Part shown: positions 11,351 through 25,653 of the stretch, in pieces | Layout of the letters: the number at the start of each line of letters is the position of its first letter | Numbering within the stretch: position 1 is the first letter of the stretch | Assembly: GCA_949130485.1 (NCBI GenBank) | Contig: OX422190.1 | Span: forward strand, 8,276,167-8,340,166 | DNA: 64,000 bases | Direction of reading: 5' to 3' | From: Agelas oroides | Lineage: Eukaryota > Porifera > Demospongiae > Agelasida > Agelasidae | Translations under genes and position numbers: made by a program | Notes under the pieces: generated by a model | The model's database searches: none | What the model saw: only the letters and a program-made list of their open reading frames with translations | What the model was told of the DNA's origin: nothing

Positions 11351-11461
11351 TTAGCCGGCTATTTTCTCACTCTCCACCCCTTGCTTCTGCAGAATGGCTT
11401 TCTTAACGAGCTGCTCCAAAGCCTGAATGCGTTCTTCCATCTTCTCAAGTGTCTCCATATG
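11351..11461 (-). CDS. TRPA-like gene, distal last exon (coiled coil A)
   Basis: The 111-bp exon encodes 36 residues and TAA. It starts after a CAG acceptor with H-M-E-T-L-E-K-M-E-E-R-I-Q-A-L-E-Q-L-V-K and ends EKIAG. Heptad spacing of I/L/V fits the C-terminal coiled coil that helps TRPA subunits assemble. It is a near-duplicate of 12916-13026, so the transcript can end in either. Confidence 0.78.
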   Translation of the reverse strand, partial: HMETLEKMEERIQALEQLVKKAILQKQGVESEKIAG

Positions 11462-14400
11462 CTGCTGTGTATGTGCCAAATATGTACATAGCTACATAAA
11501 CTTATACTGAAGTTTTTGATAAATTGAAACTTGTGTCAGATAAAGCTCAGCACAAATAGAAGCCCTTTTCTAATAAATTTCCAGCAGTTGCATTCCAAGT
11601 AAGTCCAGCCAGGAGCTGTATACAACTTGTTGTTTGAAGAAAAAGCTACAAAACGTTCCACTGATACATGTACCATAAACTCGGGTGTTGCTTCTCAGGG
11701 GATTCTCTATATTTTAGTTACTCAAATAAACTGTGTCAACACTTAATGGCTTAACCCTTTAACCACCGATGACGCATTTTCGCATCGTCTGACTTTGGCC
11801 GCATATTATAAGTTGGCGCAATCCGCTAGCAAAGAAGATGGGGATAGGGGGAGGTTGGAGGGCATATTCAAGACATGTCATGCACATGCCAGCTGCCTTG
11901 GATGGCTGTAGAACAGCCTTGGTTGGCACTGGCTGGACCATTTCTCACCTTGTTAGCACAAATGGGCACAGAAACCACTCCTCTCCCCTTGTAGGTGCAC
12001 CACTTCCAGATATGCAGGCAGTTTTAGTCAGGGGGAGCGTTTGCTGGTCAGAGAGCCCTGACCATTGAATTTCAAGCTCGCTAATGAGTGGGTGTGGTTA
12101 GGGTCATGAACCGACAGAGAATGTGTCAAAGAAGATTTGGCTCAAGTTTCAACCGCTAGCTCCAAGCAGAAGTGGAAATACGGACCATGCAGAGAAGGTA
12201 TCCATAGGCCCATAGCCTAAAAAAAGACCTGTAGTAAATAACCGTGGTGGTTAAAGAGTTAATTAACAGTGACAATACTTTTAATGTCATGTTAATTTTA
12301 GTAGGCAGTACAACTTGGCTCTCCAAGGACAGTGGAATTACATGATCTTTAAAGTTTTTGCACACTGTTTTGAGATTGGCTTGTGTAAGATGAGGAGGTG
12401 AAAGGAGCACCTGGTGTCCCCTGCATGTGCAATTTCAACAGAAAATTCTACCACCATAATTAAGTAGAATCTCAATCCACATGGCGATCTGGAAGCAAGT
12501 TCAGGATGGTTAGGCTATTAGTGCACAAAGTATGAGCAAATTATTCAGCAGTCCGATAATGCTCTCGTCAGAATTCCAACTCAAACAGGTTGCTACGTAC
12601 AATGTTGTACAATGCAATATACTTCTATCTTAAAGCTTCTGTCACACGCAGTCACAGTGCTCTTTTGTATGTCCACAACTGATAATTCATAATACTCTAG
12701 CAGAACTTGTAAAGCTATCTAGCCTGACCACAATACGCACATTGAAAGCATATCTGAACATGCACAGTATTAACAGTACCAAATATACAAAATAATATCT
12801 AATCAATTAATCTGACATGACATGGTTATAGCTACTGGAAGATATTTCTCAACTAAAATCACAACACCTACTATATCATATACTCATCAGTCTACAATTG
12901 TACTTGCAACAAGTATTAGTTGGCTATTTTCTCACTCTCCACCCCTTGCTTCTGCAGAATGGCTTTCTTAATGAGCTGCTCCAATGCCTGAATGCGTTCC
13001 TCTATCCTCTCAAGTGCTTCCGTATGCTGCAGTCATAAATTGAGGAAATGTGTATGTGCCAAATATGTACATACGAAGTTACATTAGTTTTTGATAAATT
13101 GCACCCCATGTCAGACAAAGCTCAACACGGATAGAAAGTCTTCTCCAATATGTTTTCCAGCTGCATCCAAAAAGTAAATGCAGCCAGAAGCTGCATACAA
13201 CTTGTTTGAAGATACAAAAAGTTTCCACTGCTATATGTAACCATTAAACTAATGCCGTCAGGGCACTGCTCCTTGGGATTTTCTCTATATTTTAGTGGTC
13301 TCAAATAAACAGTGGTTTACTGTCAATGCTTAATGGTTTAAACAGTGCAGTAGTTTAAATGTCACGTTAGTAGGCTGTGCATCTTGGTTCGCCAAGGACA
13401 ATAGCATTACATAATAATCTTCAAAGTTCTTGTACACAGTTTTGAGACCCCTTTGTGCAAATTAGGAGGTGAAAAGAGTACCTGGTACTCAATTTTAACA
13501 GAAAACTGTATTACTATTTGTAGTATTTCAATCCACGTGATGATGTAATAAGGCTTTGTAATAAGTGTTGCAGACTCTTACATCCCAATTAGTTACACAG
13601 GGCCACTGGAAACAGGCTCAGGACGGTTAGGTTATTAGCACACAAAGTGCATAACAATATTTTTAGCAGTCTCTTGTCAGATTTCAGATTTAAACAGGTA
13701 GCTACAATGCAATATACTTCCAACTTTGGACTCTTTCACAAGAACACAATTGACCATCACCAAGCAGAGTTGAATTTCAAATCTAGTCTGGAAACAAGAA
13801 CACACACAACACAATGTGGATAGCACCAAGTCAGGCAAGTCAGCTGAAAAAAAAGATCTGGCCGTGGTCTGACTAGCTATGCCGGTTGCAGTGCCTTTGT
13901 AATAGAAGACTCAGGAAGGCCTCTAGCTATATAGTATGAGCAAGGCAATTTTCTTTACTCTTCCTAAGCATGTTGGTTGAACCTCAAATCTTAGGATGGA
14001 ACTGATTACCACAGGTAGCTGTGAGTTTTTTTTTTGGTTTTTATTTATATGGTTTAATGCAGAGCAGAGTATCCATTAGGGTCAGGCAATAGCAACTCAA
14101 TGCTAATACGAAGCCTGCCCGAAGAACAAATAAATAGGAAGAACAAAAATAAGAGTAATGAATGAATGATAAGCTAGGAGACAAAAATTGAGAGAGACAT
14201 AAGTCTATTCTTAAATGAAAAAACAGATGGAGCACAAATGACATGTTCAGGTAAATTATTCCAAATAAGAGTATTGCTGGGATAAGGCAAGCCAAACATT
14301 TGCTACATTACATGGTAAAAGGTAAATGACATACTCTTGCAGTTTAGCCTAATATGCACATTGAATGCATATCTGAGCATGCACAGTATGGAGAGTATCA

Positions 14401-17400
14401 TGTTGAAACATATGTGGTTTAATACTGAACTAAATGTCATTAAGGTTTTACATGTTCAGGAATAAAATTGTCACAAACTTTCCTGTATGATATTTCCTAC
14501 AAAAAAGCTTCAGATATAGTTTGGCATAGCATTAACTTTGTTTGGAAAGTACTAGTTACTGGGTACAAATTTTGCAGAGTATCCAGTAGCCTTTCAGCCA
14601 CTACCATTCTGTTCTAGTCTGAGATGTGAGCAAAAGCACTTTGTGCATGTGGCCCCACATCCAGTAAGTTGCTCTGGCTCTGTTTAAGCCATAAATAGCA
14701 CCTAGCTCCTCCTACCATCATAGTAAACTGACGTAGCAGTTTTTACTCATACTCCACCGAGCAGCCGGCTACTGTTACTCAACTGTATACTGTAGTGGGG
14801 TTAGTAAAATGTTATACAGGTAAGTTTGTGACATACTAACTATATGTACCCATAACCTTAACTACCAATGCAATTATATATACAAACCTTGCTCTGGTCT
14901 TCTGATTCAGAATCCTGTTGGAAAAAGAGAAATCAAGTACTACAGTTGTATAAGTTGATGTTACTACTGATCTACATAAGTATAGTACCTTGATGTCGCA
15001 AACTCAGACCTTCCTCAAGAGAACAAAGCATATCCTCACACCATAGGCTAGCTGTTGCTATGGATATGGTATGCTAAAAGCTAAGCCTTTATTGTTTGCT
15101 CGACTTCAGTAAATTGGAAGTGTGCTAAGGTTTGCAAAGTAAAGCTAAGACTTAGTTTGCATGAGGGAGCCCAGCAGAGGTGAGATAACAGTCAATCAGA
15201 TCATGCCCCCAAAATCCATGGAGGTACAAAAATGTTGTACTAAATTCACCAGACCTCCTTATTTGTAATGGGGTCTGGACAAAAGATAAGATGTCACACA
15301 TGCTGTGAACTTGTATAAACTATACATGTAAGTCCTTAGTGTCCTTAAACAGAATGGTTATCTAGCCAACTTTAGTTACTAAAGCTTCTGCTCTATATAC
15401 CCGCACAGGAAACAGCAGATACCAGCAGGAGGAAGAGAAGGGGCTACTGGTGGTACTCCTCCATCTGGCTGGGAATGGTGAGGATATCAGGTGTGTTTGC
15501 AGGAAGTTTAACATCAGAGTAGTCTTTGAATCCAGGTGGACTCTCAACAGAGAACCATTTATGCAGGAGCCAACTGAGAAGCCACTGAAATTTAAGTCTT
15601 ATTACCTTTAGCGTAGTCTCGTGAAAGAGTGTCCACCCCCTACTTTGGGACCAATTTGCTGTTTAGGGTCAAAGTTTACTCAAATGAGTGCCCACCCTGA
15701 AGCAAGCTTCGTGTGGCTATAATGAAGCGTACATGGAGTTCGAGAAGCACAGCCTCACACACTATGCATATCTGAGGTAAGGAAACTTCGTGTTATACTT
15801 TGCGTAGATGGACGCGGCACGCACCACAAGCTAAACCATGCTGAGGGTGACATTGTGCCCTTCAGAGTGTTGTGTCCCATTAGGACTTGACTTTGAAGCT
15901 GCTGTTGGTTCCAATGTACGTTATTCTTTGTCCACACTTGGAGGGTATCGAGTCGCTGTAAACATGACATGGCTCTTTCGTGGTGAAATGCACAAACACT
16001 CAAAAGAGCGCCGATCCCCCTCTTTGGCAGACATGTAAGGTGTTCCGCCCATGGGCACTCTTCAGGAGACTACGGTAATAGGTTTATCAGTCTCTTTCAA
16101 TGGAGGTAATGTTATGTTAGCAGTTATGCCACATGTTGGGTGGTTGGTATGTGACATGCAAAGATAATTTGGTGCTTGTTTGTATGCTAAAACATAGGAT
16201 CGAATGCCTTATGCATATTCATTATCCATTTAAAGTTATCTTTCTTTCTTACCTTCAGAGCTTCTTGAAAATTCACCACATCAAATTGCTCTCCACCAGA
16301 TAGGTAGTAAATGATTTCTTTTACTACTCTTGTTGCTGACTTCTTGAAAGAGAATTCTTCCCTCTTATTAGGTGTGACTATCACAGACGATGGGACAGTG
16401 CTAAACCACTTGTGAATGTGAAGAACACGAAGCAGATGCTCCGCTGTTAGAATCATATCAACCTGTTAGTGACAAGCAAACACACACCATAAATTAAAAA
16501 CTTGCCCTGCTTATTGTACACTGATTAAGCAGAAATGAACACTATTTGTCATGTCACTCAAGACCTTGGCTACAGCATCACAAACATGCACGTACACATA
16601 AATATATACCTGAAGAGCAAGCTTTGTCAAATGAGCTTTCTTCTGGATCTCACCGGTGTCACCCACTGCAAGACCAATCTATGTGTGGTAATGAAAATAG
16701 AACTGTATATGGTACTTCAAATACCTCTATGTCACTCACTTATGTGTGCTAGCTGTCCACGTACAAGAACTACATCGTGATCAGTGAAGTGAGCAGTTCT
16801 GCTATTTTAATATGGTACCCCATTTGTTTTAGCCCATTGTAATGCCTGCCAATTTTCCCATTATGTGTACAAATCTTACCAGCATGTTGATAAAAAGAAG
16901 GGGCATAATGATCAAAAAGATGATCCACAGGATGAATGAGATGATAGGATACAAGATCTCCTTGTTACTCTCACTTTCTCCACTGGGAGACAGACGGAAA
17001 ACTGTGTCGAAGCTGAAATCCCCTGCTGTCATTGACATGATCTTTAGCATAGAACTTGCAGGGGTGTAGAACGGAGATCGCTACAGAAAGCAGAAACAAT
17101 ACAGGGCCACATGGTAGTATCACAATACACATCAGAACCAATTTCATGCAGAGAATTCAGCTGTAGTGAAGCGTGTATGGGAGGATCACTGCCCTATCAA
17201 CTGGGTGAAGCAAGAGCTATTTAACATGGAAAAATGAGGAAAGAACGATTGGCTGCCAGTGTTTGATTCAACATACGTTGGAAGGGAAAACTATATTTCA
17301 ATGATAGTGCTCTGCTTTTGTCCTTGTGTCTTCATGCTTAAAGCAGTTGGTTCACTTCCACAGTTCGGTGAAGATGAGAAGATGTGCATAATCAGCTTTC

Positions 17401-20400
17401 TGGCACCTATACAAGACTAAAACAGCCAGGATGCCTTGGATATTCTGTTGCTGGAGTTGTTAATGAGTTCATTGCTGCACTGACAAGGTCTGACCAGACC
17501 AAGTATGCAGTTGTGTATGCACAGGCAGCCATTATTGTATACTTATGCAGATGTTGTCCTATTATTTAGGCCATGGTAATTAAATTTAGGATTTCTCAGA
17601 TGCATCTAGTTTTGTTGCAGTTAAATTTTTTTGTAACTGTTAAAACATAAGAAAATTTTACCTTTTCAAGTACTTACCTCCAGTTACAAGATAGCAATCA
17701 ATAATTATGGATACATAAGATGCCAAGGCCTATCAATAGAGCTTTTTCATGTGAGGTCATCACCATACAGAAAACAGCCACCATGTTGGTGTACAAGGAG
17801 ATAGTAGCTTCTAATGTGATCCTGGCAAATGGAGAGATATACTTCTACTGCTTCTAGTATGTGTTGAATCAAACAAAATATCACTGCCATATAAGTTAAA
17901 ACAGCTGTATAAATGTTTAGCTGTGGTGTTTTCAATCGATACTACATACTTGTATATTGCCATTGATGTACTGTATTATGTTGACAAAATGACTTGCAGC
18001 TAACAACAGAACATTATCATCCACAGGCTACACTGACTTTATACAGCCCTAACCCAACTCTAGACACAACCTAACCATAATGTGTATGAATGATAATGTT
18101 CTGTTGCTAGTGGATAGTGACAAAACATAGATGTGACTTGTTAGAGACTCCGACTGAATGGCTTGAGTCAGTGTTCATAGTGTACCTCTTGGCATGAGAA
18201 CAGAGTATAGCTACACACTAAGTCTACCTATGCTGCATGCACACATTTGCCTTGGCCAAAGGAATATAAACACTTCAGACAGTACATGTAGCTTCACATC
18301 ACATCCAAAACTCAGTTCAAAAAATCAGTCCATAGTCCAGTCCTAGGCCAGTCCAGAGTCCAGGTTTTGCACCAACCCACTCAAGATTACTATACTGAAT
18401 TACAATCACATGATGAAAAGCTAATGATGAAATGTGTCACTTGGCCAAGGCATATTTTTGCATGCAGCATAAGTAAAACCATGCATATAGCAGCACAGTG
18501 ACTATGGCACAGCTTTGCAAGGTCCAGGACACATGATGGTGCAAAAACGCAAACAATGCTATACCGGTGGGCAGGACTTTGACTACCACAACTGTTATAT
18601 GGCTTTTCTCACATCATTTGTTTTCTTTCCACTTTTAGGGTATAATTTGCTGCAAAGCTTGGCTCGCTGATAATATAGTGACAACTACACCACAGTAATG
18701 CAAGATACATACCAAAGCTACTGGTGGGTCCCTTTGTATGCGGCTAACCTGAAATTGTGCTTCTGATAAGATCATGTAGAAGGTGATTGCAAATGTAGTC
18801 AACAGAAGCACGGAGAGAATGATCACCTTCAGAAATGTAAGAACAATATTTCCAAACATGATAATGTAGATGCCAGTGCTGGGGAATTTGGCACAGAATC
18901 TAATCAGGTTAATCCATGCCAATAGGATGGCCACGACCCCAATCTGCCACTGCCACTTCTGAGGACACATGCATGGTGTCCTGAACACTGACACAAAGAT
19001 GATGGAGAGTATGTAGAGGCATACTTCGAAGAAATTCATCCAGTCATGGATGCAAATCTTTGGCTCATAACGGAGCTGAAAGGCCTTCATGAACAAGCGA
19101 ATCCCCACAAAAAGGATAACAACCAGAGCAGAAGCAAACAGAGAACGCAGTGTTGTACCACTAAGCTCTGTAGTGTGTATAGAGAATAGTCAGATAAAAA
19201 TTCTACGTTTACTGTGAGAAATATCTTCACCATTGGCTTACCACATGTGACACATGTCACATTTCTTTCTCCCATGGTATCATTCACCACCATTTCAGAG
19301 TCATGTCCTGATCCAACTGTATATTCTCCAATACTATTCACTCTTTCTGTCTCATTCTCACAGACAGAAATCCCTGGGTTGCTGAAAACTTGCAAGCCTG
19401 TCAGAAAATCCCCTTTAATAAACTATAAATCCGACTATATATCTATAGCTAAAAATGAAGACATTTTTGATGTTAGTGAAAAGCTGGCAGCCACCGGGAA
19501 ATGAACCCAGGACACTTGGCTGGAGCCACCAGTGCTCTGCCACTGAGCTATGACAACAACCACAAATGTCTTTATTTTTAGCTGAGGCAAGATGTTCTAA
19601 ACAAGTAACTATAACTGGCTAGGCCATTGAAAATGTACTTGTACCTGATGTTCTGGCTAGACCATGAGTAGTACCAGCCCCATTGAGTATTATACTCTGG
19701 TTATAGCTAGCTATAAGGCTCAGCCATGTAAAATTGGAAAATACACAATAGGATTATACACATTTACATCCAGCTAGGGCACATACATGTGTTTGATTGA
19801 GGAGGAAGTACAACCACAGCAAAGGCTGTGAGAAACACAAGGAAAATGATGTAGATAAGCATTTTGAGCAGATAGAACCACAACCCAAAGTGAAACCACT
19901 TGTGCTGCAGTAGGCTGCTGATCACAGGATGGGTCAGCATATTCAAACGATCACTCTTGACCTAAATGTATGGAGCAAGAATGGTTAGTGCAAGCAGTGA
20001 CAACTGTGTATCTAACAAATTCTTACCATGATTTCCAGTGGATGGTTGGATTTCTTGAAGGAAGGTCCATATTTCATGGTACAATCCTTCTGATTCCTTA
20101 CTTCATCAAACCTCATTTTATGAGCCTCTTCCTTCTTTTCGGGGTAGTACTTTGGTTTACCATCTCCTTTGCTAGGTTGGTGATAAGGTAACAGTGGTGT
20201 CATTTGTGAGTTGTCTACTATAAGGTATGCATGAATGGGATCATAAGTTGGGAACAGACACCTTGATAGGGGCAAAGGTGCGAGTTATCATGTGTGTTCA
20301 CATGCAGAGGCTATAATATGAGGCAATGCTAGTCTCTACATCATATAACTATGTGACCCACAATGAAGACGATGAAGACAAATGAGTCACCTTGCATGTC

Positions 20401-23400
20401 CATCTTTGTGGTCTTCAACAAGTAGAGCATTCAGTCCAACTTCAAGATCACTGTTCTTTTGGCCACTGGTACTGGGATTACTAAACACCGTCATTTCGTG
20501 AGCCTTTTCATTCTTTTTGGAATAGAACTTTGGCTCACTATCTTCATTGCTTGAACACCATGAGTCATTGATAGAGGCAAAGATGCAAATTATCATGTCT
20601 GTTCACAGAGACTATTATGTGTGGGATTAATCATGCCTAGAATGCAGAACATTTTGGAACAATTCAGAGTGAGTATGTTTGCAGAGCAGAATCGAACCCG
20701 TAGCTATAGAGGCTCATTTCTATGTTAATATATTTTCAGTGAAGCTGAGATAATTGGGCCTGTTTGTCGTAATCTCTTGAAGTGGATTTTCATCACTTGA
20801 AAAAAAAAAAGCAAAGCAATTATACAAACCACTTCAAGAGATTAATTGTCTTCATAATCACTCACTCACTTAGCTAACCAAAAAGTATTTGCATATTAAA
20901 GTTTCACCAGCACAGTTCTTGATCACTGTGCACAAATCATGCATGCAGCTAGCTAACAGCAGGGTTTTTTAATTGGAAGTTCCTACATGAGAAATTGTTA
21001 TAATAGCTTGCCACCAAGTAGAAGGCAATCTCTAACAAAGCTACCACGTGATGCAGCCATTTGTCTTGCCTAGGCAGCTACTATAGTAGCTAACTGATTG
21101 CACACGGGCTAAGTCTTGCCTCCTTCTGGCTTAAATAATCTACCAAAAACGCATATATTCATCATTAATTAATTCACTGCTAAACACCAATGACGTGCAT
21201 ATCCATCATGAGAACCCTGGTGTGTTTTGCAAGTGTTCTTCGGAGGTAGAAGTTTATTACAGAATGCCTACACTATTAATTGTACCCACTGTGCACATTG
21301 AAATTGCAAATAGACTAGGCTGGAAGTTGGATGTTGCGTGGCGTACAACCCTATCGCAATCGACCAGGCTGTGTTTATAGCGACCGATCTTGAGAAGTAT
21401 ACAAGCTATGAAGACGCAGTAAAAAGCTATGTAGAGCTAAAAACAAGACAGAAATTGTACTGCCAAGTTATAAGTACCAAAACGGATCGAAAGTAGCGAC
21501 TTCCGGTATGACAACTTCTAATTTAATTTCACAGCTTCTGCTACAGTGATTATTAAGCTACAGTGATAAGCTTCAAAACTTACCTGAATTCTGTTAGCAG
21601 TTTTACAACCAGAGATACAATGGGGAATACGCAACACGTCGTCTTGACCTTTTCATTCATGATTGTTATGGTTTTCTACCAGAGGAGGTCCGTCACAGTC
21701 ACATGCACTATGCATTAATGAACATTCCAAGGACTAAAAACCATCAATACAACAATCGCAAACGCTGTGCGGCAAAGATCATGATGGGTTTAGGGGGGTT
21801 TTCATGATGCTGAAAGTGTCCTGCCAGTGAGAAGTAACATTGCATGCCTTTGTGACCTCCAAACGGCATTTATGTGGCTAGATAAACGGCAGTGATCAAT
21901 CTTGACCTATTAGACAGCTTCAGTATGGTTGAAAATACCCCCCAACTCAAGTGAACCCAGCACGCTAGAAGCTTCTGATGCCCAGAAATCGTTTTTGAAG
22001 CAATGGAATGCAGGAGGTTAGCAATTAACTTGACAATCAGGATCACGTGTTAATGTTGACATCACTAGTGTCAGACCTCCTTTTTTCTACGCAACATTGC
22101 AATCACAATTTACAGTCAGTAAAGAGTTAGACATACACAAAATGTCCATGCATGATCATACAAATACTTAGGCTACACATGTAGGGGGATGAGCCTGAGT
22201 GAGTGATTACAAAGACAATTAGTCACCTTGTACAGTTGGTAACTATACACTGCCCTTCTCTCCCTCACAAATTTTAAATTGGTAGCAACAATTCGTCCTT
22301 TAGGCTTCTTCAGGCAAACAACAATACAACACTATAGAAACATGGGTGCTTTGCAAAGTTAATTAGTCACCTTGCACTTCCATCATTATGATCTTCAACA
22401 AAGGAATAGTCCAGTACAACTTCAAAGTCCTTGTTCTTTGGGTCACAGGTTGCTGGATTGCTAACAACACAGCGGTCCAGCACCTGCTTTGCAACATCTG
22501 GACAGGTTATGGAGAGATGTATGTACATATCAAGGTCATAATTTAAGCACCTTGCACTTGATCATTAGCCTAGTTAAGTGCTATTCTATTTACCAGGCAT
22601 TTCCTTGATGAGTTCACGGAAAGGAGTGGTTTCTCCCCAACGCTGATGCATCAGAGTTGGCCACCGTGGCGATTGGAGCAAATCTGACACAACATGCCTA
22701 TAATGCACATGCAGCATAAACAGTGAAGTTTCATATTTTACTTCCTACAATTACTACCTAAGAAGCAAACGTATATATAAAAGTATCACCATAGTACCGG
22801 AAAATATCACGAGTTCGTTGCCGTCTGTATTGTTATGAGTGCGCAGCATGAGTAACAATACAGACGGCAACAAATGAGTGATATTTTTTTCCGGTATAGC
22901 TTGGTACTATGATAATGATTTTATCGTACGAACCTTCGATTTCATTGCACGTTCAGACGCAGTGCACGTGACTTGTAGTACCTGATACGGATTCTCGCGT
23001 GACTTGTAGTACTTGATACGGATTCTCGCGTGACTTGCAGTACTGATACGGATTCTCGCGTGACTTGTAGTAAAAAATACGGCTTTTTATAAACTGCGTG
23101 CAGCTGCAAGGCTTCCCCATTGACTCCCATACATTAGTGTGAGTTAGACGTATGATAGTATACATGTAATTAAGGTTAATCACAGGCCAGAGGAAACTGT
23201 GAATACTGTAGACTCTGGTTAATAAGCGCATGCACTTATAAGTGCAAGTGGTAAGCAAATATGCGCCTAATAGAGGATATGTGCTAAATAAGGGATGCAA
23301 AGAAATCCACGCCCAACTGACAAGCGGGCATTAGTGCGCAGTAGATCGTTAGATGCGTTCACCTGGCAAGTATCGAAGTAAATTCAGAAGGCTCCATCCT

Positions 23401-25621
23401 CCTCGAAGAGACTACGATTCGTAGCCATTGTCTATTCAAGGAGATATGCGGGGCTCGCATCGTATGGGAGAAACTTTACAAGGCCTAGTAGTTGTAAGCT
23501 GCGAAGGATGTGGGTTGTGACATTGTGTTAGCCAGAAGCAGAAAAAACCTGTGTAGCTCTTCGTATTCTTTGACTTCAGGATGACCATCGAGTGTGCTGC
23601 GAGTTCTTGATGCCATGGTTTTCACTCGATCTCTTGAATGTGAATAATGCACATGCGCTTAATAAATGATGCTGTGTACCAGGAAGGAAGCATACGCCTA
23701 ATAAATAATATGCACCTAATAGCAAGGTAGCCTAATAACCAGAGTTTACGGTATCCAATGTGAGTGCATATTTCATCGGTGTCATGGCGAATGAAAGTCT
23801 TGTTCACCAAGTGTGGAAATGTGCATGGTGCTAGATGGCAAAAACCCTGGGGTCAGTACACTTCTATTGATTCTGACTCTAACAGTTTACGGTAGGATTG
23901 CCATCATGGATCACAAATTTCCAAATCATGCAGACAGCCAAATGGGCAATGTCAAAGTCTACACAACCGTAACAAACTGCTCCCTTTAATTGATATGGCC
24001 AAAAACTTGATTTTGAGGCCCTCCGCTAACGTAAAAATTTGAACCCTCTCCAAGGCTCCACCCAGAGTCTGACCACATCATCAATATAAAACATAAAACA
24101 CATGAAAACTTCACGTATGGATTTGTCATGGGACCACTTCAAATCCAGTCTACAAAACACACAGTTGACTTCAAAAAACTGTATAATGCCACTTATATCT
24201 ACCCATGTAGGTTACTGGGTTTACTTTGGAGTTGGTGTTAGGCTTGTTACAAAACACACCATGATAGCTATACTGAGTGGCAAAGTAAGAAGTGGCCATA
24301 ACTGAACATAGCTTACTCATTTCCTTCTTCAATGGCAGTGCGTAAATCCCGTGGCTCCACCTTGGCACCTCTCTTTAAAAGAAGATTCACCACACTATGA
24401 TGACCCTTGAGGCTGGCTCTCACTAGAGGAGTGTGGCCTTCATTCCCTCTAAAACCAGATGTACAGCAGAAATCATTGCTGGTGTTATGGTAATCATATA
24501 AAATTACTCCTTATACAAGGCATGCTCATACTTTGCTTTGAAGGCAACTTCTGGTGCAATAACACGACGATTGACCACAACCCTAAATCTGTCCCACTGA
24601 AGTAGTTCCTCAACAACCCTGTGTGTACATTTGGCAAGAGTTGCAAAAGTACACTATAATTATATAAATGAGTAGACTACTATTCTAAAGGAAACACTAC
24701 AACATATATATTTGTATATGTAATAGCATGGTTTGCTGTGGTATTTGGGATTAATAGCACGAGTAATGCAGAAATAATTGTACGAGGTGCAGCCGAGTAC
24801 AATTTACTGCATTACGAGTGCTATTAATCCCAAATACCACAGCAAACCATGCTATCACGTATTAATACTATAGCTTTATAATCCACATTCAGCTGCCATC
24901 AAAACGGCTCCTAGAAGCCATGCACTGCTGAGCTTCGGTGACAAGGCACTCGAAAGTTATTAGCCTCGTAACCAAGCTTTCTCACCACAGCGTTTGCCGT
25001 CTGTAGCACCTACTAACCTTCGTGGTACCGCAAGCGGCAAACGCTGTGGCGATAAAACCCGAATATGAGGCTAAACTCGCAAGCACAAGCCGAACGCAGT
25101 AACACAGCGCTTGCCAACCAGTGCCGAGCTTCCGTAGTTTTGCAAGCACACTCGTCAGGGCCGTTCTCGCTACTGCCTATACTCTTCAACGTCGACACGA
25201 CTTCTGAAGCACCTTCGCTCGATAATTTTATTGTTCTGCTAACAGTAAAGCGCTGTTACAGCATGCAGCTATTCGCATTGTAGTCCGAAAAAGAGAGCTC
25301 CGCCTTCTGCTCCACCCAAATTTGAAAAATGAACGGCTGCGTCCGCAGCGTTCCTGTAGCAACCACGTACGCGGTGCTTCGCATTGACCAATCAGATTAG
25401 TATTACACTTTTTTGATACTTTACTGTCAAAAAAGTGTAATACTAATCTGATTGGTCAATAAGTGTAGTATTTCAAAATAATACTACACTTTTTATATAC
25501 GCATTTTATATTGTAACTATACTAGCTATAGTATTAATGCAGATATACCTATACAGTTTACCTATCTACTATCTATCTATCTATCTATCTACTATCTATC
25601 TATCTATCTACTATCTATCTG

Positions 25622-25653
<32 letters not shown>

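Larger units (their letters stand above)
11200..12785. repeat. Tandem duplication around the last exon, copy A
   Basis: The whole block, exon and both flanks, aligns by eye with 12786-14400. It begins near TAATATCTAATCAATC and ends near GCATATCTGAACATGCACAG. It carries a 504-bp TTAA-flanked insertion (11755-12258) absent from copy B. Confidence 0.8.

Noticed and set aside
14041..14295. 84-codon hydrophobic minus-strand frame
   Set aside because: It falls in the part of duplication copy B that has no counterpart in copy A, between the last exons and the 27-bp exon, without usable splice sites in frame.
20640..20715. GGGTTCGATTCT B-box-like motif on the minus strand
   Set aside because: No pairing T stem, A box or acceptor stem accompanies it; a lone B box is too weak for an RNA gene.
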